DNA of 8,698 nt, taken from contig JAGCBE010000434.1 of assembly GCA_017652345.1 (NCBI GenBank), forward strand, positions 1 through 8,698. The letters are read 5' to 3'. The notes under the pieces are model-generated. The model saw nothing but the letters and a program-made list of their open reading frames with translations. It did not search any database and had not been told where the DNA came from. Below are positions 5,412 through 8,698 of the stretch, piece by piece (the first letter of the stretch is position 1; each line of letters begins with the position of its first letter). Origin of the DNA: Methanobrevibacter sp. (GTDB taxonomy: Archaea; Methanobacteriota; Methanobacteria; Methanobacteriales; Methanobacteriaceae). Both the position numbers and the translations under genes were made by a program.

Positions 5412-5624
5412 TCAACAATCGTCATAAGGAATAATACCATGAGCAGAAGTCCACTTACAAAAATCATCAACAAAAATAGAATCACAAACAAAAAGAGTAT
5501 GACCGAATTCTGAACCATCATTAAGACGAACAGAAAATTTAGAATCATCATCATCAATAAAATAAGTAACAACATCATTAAAAATTTTAACATCATTATT
5601 AGTATAAACAACTTCAACTTTCAT
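5412..5624 (-). CDS. Hypothetical acidic small protein (70 aa)
   Basis: No family is recognised. Short strands (KVEVVYTNND, KFSVRLNDG, TLFVCDSIFVDDF) and very many Asp residues (four in a row near residue 26) suggest a compact acidic beta protein. Acidic proteins of this size in phage early regions are sometimes DNA mimics or inhibitors of host factors, but nothing here proves that. ATG 5624 follows TGAAAGGTAGG. It lies second in the operon controlled by the 5909-5937 promoter and resembles the 91-aa product downstream in its IF-x-D-x-V-T segment. Confidence 0.65.
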   Translation of the reverse strand: MKVEVVYTNNDVKIFNDVVTYFIDDDDSKFSVRLNDGSEFGHTLFVCDSIFVDDFCKWTSAHGIIPYDDC

Positions 5625-5655
5625 AAATTAACCTACCTTTCAATCAAAAAAATTA

Positions 5656-5856
5656 TCAGTCAAAAATCATTTTAAGAAAAGCATGAACACGATCATATAA
5701 AGCACCGTCAAAGTAACCAACGCTATCAAGTAAAGCTTCTAATTCAGAAACTCTACCATAAAGAAGAGTCTTCTCGTCAAAAGTAATATACTTACCTGAA
5801 GAAAATCTTTTTTCAAGAACTGTTAAACGACCTGAAACATAATCTTTAATATCCAT
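5656..5856 (-). CDS. Hypothetical protein, first gene of the RHH-controlled operon (66 aa)
   Basis: No family is recognised. It has mixed charge and is probably all-helical (RLTVLEKRFSSG, KTLLYGRVSELEALLDSV, LYDRVHAFLKMIF), without membrane segment or signal. The frame also has an ATG at 5865, but that lies one base past the AAAGGA core. ATG 5856 has proper spacing and is chosen. Its leader carries a GGTTAG/CTAACC hairpin close to the predicted transcript 5' end. Being first after a tightly repressed promoter suggests it acts when the RHH regulator releases, or protects the host cell; that is inference. Confidence 0.65.
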   Translation of the reverse strand: MDIKDYVSGRLTVLEKRFSSGKYITFDEKTLLYGRVSELEALLDSVGYFDGALYDRVHAFLKMIFD

Positions 5857-5878
5857 AGAAACCATCCTTTCAACTATG

Positions 5879-5899
5879 GGTTAGTGCCCTTTCCTAACC
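5879..5899 (-). promoter_or_regulatory. 5'-end hairpin in leader of the small-gene operon
   Basis: GGTTAG and CTAACC form a 6-bp stem with a 9-base loop only a few bases after the predicted transcription start (near 5902). Such 5' hairpins can stabilise mRNA; no U run follows, so it is not a terminator. Confidence 0.4.
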
Positions 5900-5908
5900 T
5901 CTGTATAC

Positions 5909-5937
5909 ATTATAACATACACTAGTGTATATTTCAA
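5909..5937 (-). promoter_or_regulatory. Small-gene operon promoter, TTGAAA-17-TATAAT
   Basis: On the minus strand TTGAAA (5937-5932) and TATAAT (5914-5909) stand exactly 17 bases apart. The perfect palindrome ATACACTAGTGTAT (5917-5930) fills the spacer, so a bound regulator would block RNA polymerase. The sequence is close to the sigma-A consensus, implying strong expression when derepressed. Confidence 0.88.
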
Positions 5938-5994
5938 TTAGCAAAACTAACAAAGATATACACTAGTTTATATGCATAATATACACTAGTATTT
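5917..5994. promoter_or_regulatory. Three-site operator array for the RHH regulator
   Basis: Three copies occur in the divergent gap: ATACACTAGTGTAT (5917-5930, perfect palindrome), ATACACTAGTTTAT (5958-5971, one mismatch) and ATACACTAGT plus ATTT (5981-5994, one good half-site). Offsets are 41 and 23 bases, about four and two helical turns. The first lies within the minus-strand promoter spacer and the third covers the -35 position of the plus-strand promoter. The adjacent RHH protein is the obvious ligand. Confidence 0.85.
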
Positions 5995-6006
5995 ATAGCT
6001 AAGATA

Positions 6007-6031
6007 TGATATAATATCAAGGAAAGGAAGT
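6007..6031 (+). promoter_or_regulatory. RHH regulator promoter (extended -10) and ribosome site
   Basis: TGA-TATAAT (6007-6015) is a perfect extended -10; no good -35 is present, and operator copy 3 sits where it would be. GGAAAGGAAGTG (6021-6032) is the ribosome site before ATG 6038. Confidence 0.75.
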
Positions 6032-6037
6032 GATTAA

Positions 6038-6208
6038 ATGAAAGAATCACATAATAAAGCAGTGAACAAATGGAAAAAGTCAAAGTATCAATTATGTGTT
6101 ACAGTTCCAGCAGAAGTAAAAGAACTACTGGAAGCCGGAGCAGAACGAGAAAAGAAAAGCAAAGCACAGTACATAACTGATCTAATAAAGAAAGACAACG
6201 AAAAATAA
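6038..6208 (+). CDS. Ribbon-helix-helix (Arc/MetJ/CopG-type) regulator, 56 aa
   Basis: This 56-aa protein has a basic N-terminal arm (KAVNKWKKSK), then a strand YQLCVTVP (about residues 17-24) that in RHH dimers enters the DNA major groove, then helix A (AEVKELLEAGAER) and helix B (SKAQYITDLIKKD). Length and pattern match Arc/CopG regulators, which bind tandem palindromes as dimers. It is divergent from the small-gene operon with three ATACACTAGTGTAT-like sites between, so it probably represses that operon and itself. Copy-number or maintenance control is a possible wider role. A strong ribosome site precedes it and a terminator follows. Confidence 0.85.
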   Translation: MKESHNKAVNKWKKSKYQLCVTVPAEVKELLEAGAEREKKSKAQYITDLIKKDNEK

Positions 6209-6215
6209 CATCCTG

Positions 6216-6241
6216 GGGAAGTCGAAAGACTTCCCTCTTTT
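6216..6241 (+). terminator. Intrinsic terminator after the RHH regulator
   Basis: GGGAAGTC-GAAA-GACTTCCC is a perfect 8-bp stem with a GAAA tetraloop, followed by TCTTTT. It separates the plus-strand regulator from the convergent minus-strand rep operon; on the minus strand the stem also follows the 72-aa gene stop directly but has a poor T run. Confidence 0.9.
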
Positions 6242-6459
6242 CATTTATATTTGTTCCGGCAGCCACCGAACTGTAAATAAAACTCCCGCCAACAAATTTT
6301 GAAATGTCCTTTTTTAGTGCAGGAATCAGAGTGAGCACAAACAATGCATTGAGTACAATCATCTGTTATCTGACAAGTAAAACAGTCTTCCTGGCAATAA
6401 GGAACACACTTCAAAGCTTCATTTTTCGAGCATTTGAAAGATTCACAAACTAAGTTCAT
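6241..6459 (-). CDS. Cysteine-rich, probably zinc-binding small protein (72 aa)
   Basis: Twelve of 72 residues are Cys: 5, 10, 18, 22, 26, 29, 35, 38, 41, 47, 56 and 67. Several are spaced as CxxC (26-29, 35-38, 38-41) or CxxxC (18-22, 22-26). With no signal peptide the protein should stay in the reducing cytoplasm, where such spacing suggests two or more zinc or other metal sites rather than disulfides. I do not recognise the family. A perfect AAGGAGG lies 8 bases before ATG 6459, and the start overlaps the previous stop as ATGA, so translation is strong and coupled. Last in the rep operon, it could act with Rep on nucleic acid, but that is inference. Confidence 0.75.
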   Translation of the reverse strand: MNLVCESFKCSKNEALKCVPYCQEDCFTCQITDDCTQCIVCAHSDSCTKKGHFKICWREFYLQFGGCRNKYK

Positions 6460-6743
6460 GTTCTGAACCTCCTTCTTTGATCTTCTCTAACAGCTTCAAC
6501 AAAATCAGAATACTTCAAATCAAAATCTGAATTGTCTTCAGCTAAGTGAAGCAAAATCATAATATCACGAGCAAACTGCTTGAACATAATAAGATTATCT
6601 TTTGCCCTGGCTAATTCAAAGCAGTCAACTGCATCAGAATCCCTAAAACGAATATTAGAAAGATTGTACTGTTCAGCTTCTTCGTAACGGTGAAGCTGTC
6701 GGAACAGATACTCGATGATAAGATTAACTTCATTCTTTTTCAA
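6456..6743 (-). CDS. Hypothetical helical protein, probable TTG start (95 aa)
   Basis: No family is recognised. It is highly charged and predicted all-helical (NLIIEYLFRQLHRYEEAEQY, ELARAKDNLIMFKQFARDIMILLHLAED), ending in a strongly basic tail (EDQRRRFRT). A GTG at 6752 opens the frame but lies directly on the AAAAGGGAA ribosome site. TTG at 6743 is nine bases further and fits better, giving 95 aa. It overlaps the end of the upstream 55-aa gene by 14 bases and the start of the Cys-rich gene by 4 (ATGA), a tightly packed cistron in the rep operon. Confidence 0.65.
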   Translation of the reverse strand: MKKNEVNLIIEYLFRQLHRYEEAEQYNLSNIRFRDSDAVDCFELARAKDNLIMFKQFARDIMILLHLAEDNSDFDLKYSDFVEAVREDQRRRFRT

Positions 6744-6897
6744 TGTTATCACTTCCCTTTTGTGCTGCAGGCAGGAGCCGACGCCAAGAGTTTATAAAAA
6801 ACTTAAGAACTCTAAGAAAAAGACTAAAGATAAAAAGAAAAAGTATCAGAAAAACAAAGAAAAACATAATATAAGTAACAATTTTGAAAAATAACAT
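6730..6897 (-). CDS. Small single-pass membrane protein downstream of rep (55 aa)
   Basis: This short frame starts at ATG 6897, six bases after an AGGTG ribosome site that overlaps the last codons and stop of rep, and ends with TGA at 6732-6730. The product begins MLFFKIVTYIMFFFVFLILF and stays hydrophobic to about residue 28. A basic stretch follows (R29, K32, WRR at 38-40), then a polar tail. That gives one membrane helix with its positive end inside. Inovirus genomes carry several such small membrane proteins (pVII, pIX, pXI types); which this is cannot be said. Low-complexity T-rich DNA could fake hydrophobicity, but the ribosome site and tight packing argue for a real gene. Confidence 0.6.
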   Translation of the reverse strand: MLFFKIVTYIMFFFVFLILFLFIFSLFLRVLKFFINSWRRLLPAAQKGSDNIEKE

Positions 6898-6899
6898 AT

Positions 6900-8180
6900 T
6901 TAACACCTCATTGAATCAGAATTGTGATGTTTCAGATAAAGCAAAATGTCAGCTGTATTCTTATCAGCAACATCAACAGACGTTTCAGAAAACTCATAGA
7001 CCTGTTCAGGAGCATACTTACGATTAACTGCAAAATACTTTGCACATCTTAAAATTTCATTTTCAGCAGTCCTGGCATCAACTCTGTTGACTCTTCTCTT
7101 ATTATTAAAATAAAGATAAGTCAGAGTATTTTCAAAGTGTTCACCATTTGAAATATAAATTGATTTGTGAAAAGTAAGAGAAGCCTTTAAGTCAAGACGA
7201 GAAAGAACTTCCTTATAAGTGATATACTCCGTAACAGGTCTTTTGATACCTTTAGAACAACGATAAAGATGAAATCCCTTTGGATAAAGATGAAGCCGAC
7301 CGCCTTTTATAAATTTCTTCTTCTCTTTACCTTTAGGATTACCAGCAGAATCATAACAAGGGACAACACACTCTTTAATATTGATCTTGGAAGAATCAGA
7401 TTGAATATACTGAAGAGATTCATTATTAACTGAATCAGTGATTTCAATATCAGCAAGATATGCAGTGAGATATGCCCCAACATTATCAACATTGTCAATC
7501 CTCCTTGTAGTAGTGAAGCCATGCGACCATATACGCGCAACTTCAGAATTATCTATAAAACGAATCTGTTTATTAAAAACAAAAATTATATGAGCATGCC
7601 AGGCACCACGTTCCTGAGGTTCAATAACCGAAATATACTCAAAATCCAAGCCGAGCAAATGACCTTTTTTATTCTTAAGATTATTAATATAATATCTGAA
7701 TCTTTTCATAAAAAGCTGCAGATCATGCCGAAGCTTGTCACAATCAGTCATATTTTCTTTGTAAGTCAAAGTGATGAACTTACAAAAACGAGGATCCGTA
7801 ACATTAGTATTAATAAGTGCACGAAGTCGCTTGAAAGTCTTGCGTATTTCATTAGCAGATTGAGAACGATTTTCCGTAGATCTATAATTTTTCTTCAAAT
7901 AAGAATATCCTGAATCATCAGTGAAAAGATCAGTTGAAGGATTAAAGGAAGGATTATTTTTTAAGAAAGAATTATAAGAATCCAACGGAAAAACAACATC
8001 ACCGGCAGGACTTAAGAAAGGAACAGAACTATCATAATAGGTACTTCCATCAAGTTTATGAATAGAATTACCTAGCGACTTATGAGTGTATCCCATAATC
8101 TCAGTAATATTACCCTGAGATGTGCACTTAACAATCTGAGAATAATTCAGCTGCACTGGTTCAATAATCTTTGTGATCAT
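6900..8180 (-). CDS. HUH rolling-circle replication initiator (Rep, pII-like role), 426 aa
   Basis: Rep nicks one strand at the double-strand origin, stays covalently bound by tyrosine and starts rolling-circle synthesis. The three motifs appear in order: motif 1 FITLTY (residues 135-140), motif 2 WHAHIIF with the metal-binding His pair H195 and H197, and motif 3 GAYLTAYL with Y237 and Y241, the YxxxY pair of superfamily-I Reps such as phiX174 gpA. Residues 293-314 (GGRLHLYP...SKGIKRP) resemble, from memory, a segment of Reps in Clostridia elements. ATG 8180 follows AATGGGGTAACTTT, close to the ribosome sites of the Zot and pVI-like genes. It heads a four-gene operon after the GC-hairpin intergenic region, which probably contains its nick site. 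Confidence 0.93.
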   Translation of the reverse strand: MITKIIEPVQLNYSQIVKCTSQGNITEIMGYTHKSLGNSIHKLDGSTYYDSSVPFLSPAGDVVFPLDSYNSFLKNNPSFNPSTDLFTDDSGYSYLKKNYRSTENRSQSANEIRKTFKRLRALINTNVTDPRFCKFITLTYKENMTDCDKLRHDLQLFMKRFRYYINNLKNKKGHLLGLDFEYISVIEPQERGAWHAHIIFVFNKQIRFIDNSEVARIWSHGFTTTRRIDNVDNVGAYLTAYLADIEITDSVNNESLQYIQSDSSKINIKECVVPCYDSAGNPKGKEKKKFIKGGRLHLYPKGFHLYRCSKGIKRPVTEYITYKEVLSRLDLKASLTFHKSIYISNGEHFENTLTYLYFNNKRRVNRVDARTAENEILRCAKYFAVNRKYAPEQVYEFSETSVDVADKNTADILLYLKHHNSDSMRC

Positions 8181-8347
8181 AAAGTTACCCCATTTACACT
8201 TGTATTTTTTATTGTTTCTATTCTGGGCTAGCCATTAATAGAACTTTCTCAACTTATAACCTTGAAATCAAGTTAAAGGGCTACGCCCTACCCCCAGCCC
8301 CCACCGCGCAAGCGCGGAGGGGGCTAAGGGGGTTAAGGGCTTAAGCC
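8181..8347. other. Intergenic region between Zot and rep: probable origin/packaging region
   Basis: This noncoding stretch occupies the place of the Ff intergenic region (morphogenesis genes, then IG, then replication gene). Its left part is AT-rich and contains an imperfect inverted repeat AACCTTGA-AA-TCAAGTT (8258-8274); the right part is a very GC-rich hairpin. I find no convincing promoter for rep here, so rep may be read through from Zot or use a non-consensus promoter. Confidence 0.6.
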
Positions 8348-8349
8348 TT
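8276..8349. repeat. Long GC-rich imperfect hairpin (candidate packaging signal or origin)
   Basis: CCGCGC-AA-GCGCGG (8304-8317) forms the tip. Below it CCCCC pairs with GGGGG (8298-8302 with 8319-8323), AG with CT, and CCCCC with GGGGG (8291-8295 with 8328-8332) around an AA bulge. Weaker pairing of GCCC (8285-8288) with GGGC (8337-8340) extends it to about 74 bases. A smaller GGGC-TAC-GCCC hairpin is nested at 8278-8288. It lacks a good T run, so is not an ordinary terminator. Confidence 0.7.
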
Positions 8350-8698
8350 ATTCCTTAGATTTCACAGTGTCTATATCATTGAGTATCTGTTCATTACGTG
8401 GCTTCCAGCCCTTTAAGGTTAATCTTTGCACTTTTGCCCTTGTATCATAAGAGCCACGTAAATCATCTGAATGAACAAAGAAATAAGTCTTAATTCTGCG
8501 AAGCTTAACAACTGCAGCTTCAAATTCTTTAATTTGAGGACGATAGACACGAACTATAGTAAGGCAACCGGCTATTGTCATAGGCTTAACATAATAATCA
8601 ATCTGCTCACGTATAGCAGCAGAAAGGCGGTTAAATCGCTGAGTAGTAAGGCAAACCATCTTATGTTGCTTACGTTCCTGGCAGATTTCCTGAAGAAC
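8348..8698 (-). CDS. Zot/pI-like morphogenesis ATPase, C-terminal part
   Basis: This is the remainder of the ATPase gene that continues from the window start. Bases 8558-8698 duplicate 1-141, and the unique part is 8348-8557. It encodes residues 177-292, including the TTQ motif (194-196) and a mixed alpha/beta C-terminus rich in Lys and Arg that ends TVKSKE with TAA at 8350-8348. No membrane helix is visible here. An internal ATG at 8659 lacks a ribosome site, so I do not propose a pXI-like restart product. The stop codon lies at the edge of the GC-rich hairpin of the following intergenic region. Confidence 0.92.
   Translation of the reverse strand, partial: VLQEICQERKQHKMVCLTTQRFNRLSAAIREQIDYYVKPMTIAGCLTIVRVYRPQIKEFEAAVVKLRRIKTYFFVHSDDLRGSYDTRAKVQRLTLKGWKPRNEQILNDIDTVKSKE
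8558..8698. repeat. Direct terminal repeat, right copy (circular-contig overlap)
   Basis: This is the exact second copy of bases 1-141. Removing it closes the circle at 8,557 bp and joins the two parts of the Zot-type ATPase gene into one 292-codon frame. Confidence 0.97.

Noticed and set aside
5396..5617. 73-aa Leu/Met-rich frame overlapping the 70-aa gene
   Set aside because: It is offset by one frame from a gene with a proper ribosome site, and its repetitive Leu-Met-Ile composition is typical of a shadow of Asp-rich codons.
7521..7913. 130-aa plus-strand frame antisense to rep
   Set aside because: It lies opposite the HUH motifs of Rep and has no ribosome site or recognisable features.
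8181..8270. Consensus promoter for rep in the AT-rich part of the Zot-rep gap
   Set aside because: Candidate -35-like TTGAGA and TTGATT have no -10 at 16-18 bases, so I could not support a promoter call.
8600..8659. Internal ATG in Zot as a pXI-like restart product
   Set aside because: No ribosome site precedes ATG 8659, and the membrane helix that defines Ff pXI would not be included.

Overview
This window is a complete small circular genome cut at an arbitrary point. The first 141 bases are repeated exactly as the last 141 (1-141 = 8558-8698), so the unit is an 8,557-bp circle, and one gene (the Zot-type ATPase) runs across the cut. Gene content and order are those of a filamentous phage (inovirus). 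Along the minus strand the order is: small membrane/coiled-coil protein, putative ssDNA-binding protein, acidic minor coat candidate, 60-aa major coat candidate, strong hairpin terminator, pIII-like adsorption protein with signal peptide and C-terminal anchor, pVI-like hydrophobic protein, Zot/pI-like ATPase, GC-rich hairpin intergenic region, HUH replication initiator. This matches the Ff order V-(VII/IX)-VIII-terminator-III-VI-I-IG-II. The host is probably a monoderm Firmicute, perhaps a gut Clostridia member. The reasons are AT-rich DNA, strong AAGGAGG/AAAGGA/GGGG ribosome binding sites, two likely TTG starts, sigma-A-like promoters and no outer-membrane secretin (pIV). I infer the host; I have not searched for it.

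Layout. 8348 through the junction to 669: Zot (292 aa). 682-3762: structural and morphogenesis operon, all minus strand. 3763-4045: bidirectional control region with three evenly spaced 14-bp operators, a TTGACT-17-TATACT promoter for the structural operon with one operator inside its spacer, a structured leader of about 185 nt, and a divergent promoter for a plus-strand HTH_3 repressor (4046-4372). 4373-4629: noncoding, with a GC hairpin resembling the one beside rep and a terminator. 4630-5856: five small unrecognised genes in one minus-strand operon. 5857-6037: a second control region with three copies of an ATACACTAGTGTAT-type operator between that operon and a plus-strand ribbon-helix-helix regulator (6038-6208), closed by a GAAA-loop terminator. 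6241-8180: rep operon, i.e. rep, a 55-aa membrane protein, a 95-aa unknown and a 72-aa protein with 12 cysteines. 8181-8347: probable replication origin and/or packaging signal.

How it may work. Rep nicks the duplex and drives rolling-circle replication; the ssDNA-binding protein coats progeny strands; the membrane-bound Zot ATPase extrudes the strand through the membrane while coat proteins assemble on it; pIII/pVI-like proteins cap one end and pVII/pIX-like proteins the other. Two independent repressors, each placed to shut its own divergent promoter and autoregulate, give a two-switch layout (one over virion genes, one over an unknown small-gene operon). There is no recognisable integrase, transposase or secretin. 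The element may persist as an episome or integrate with host Xer recombinases; one dif-like half-site is noted as a weak candidate.
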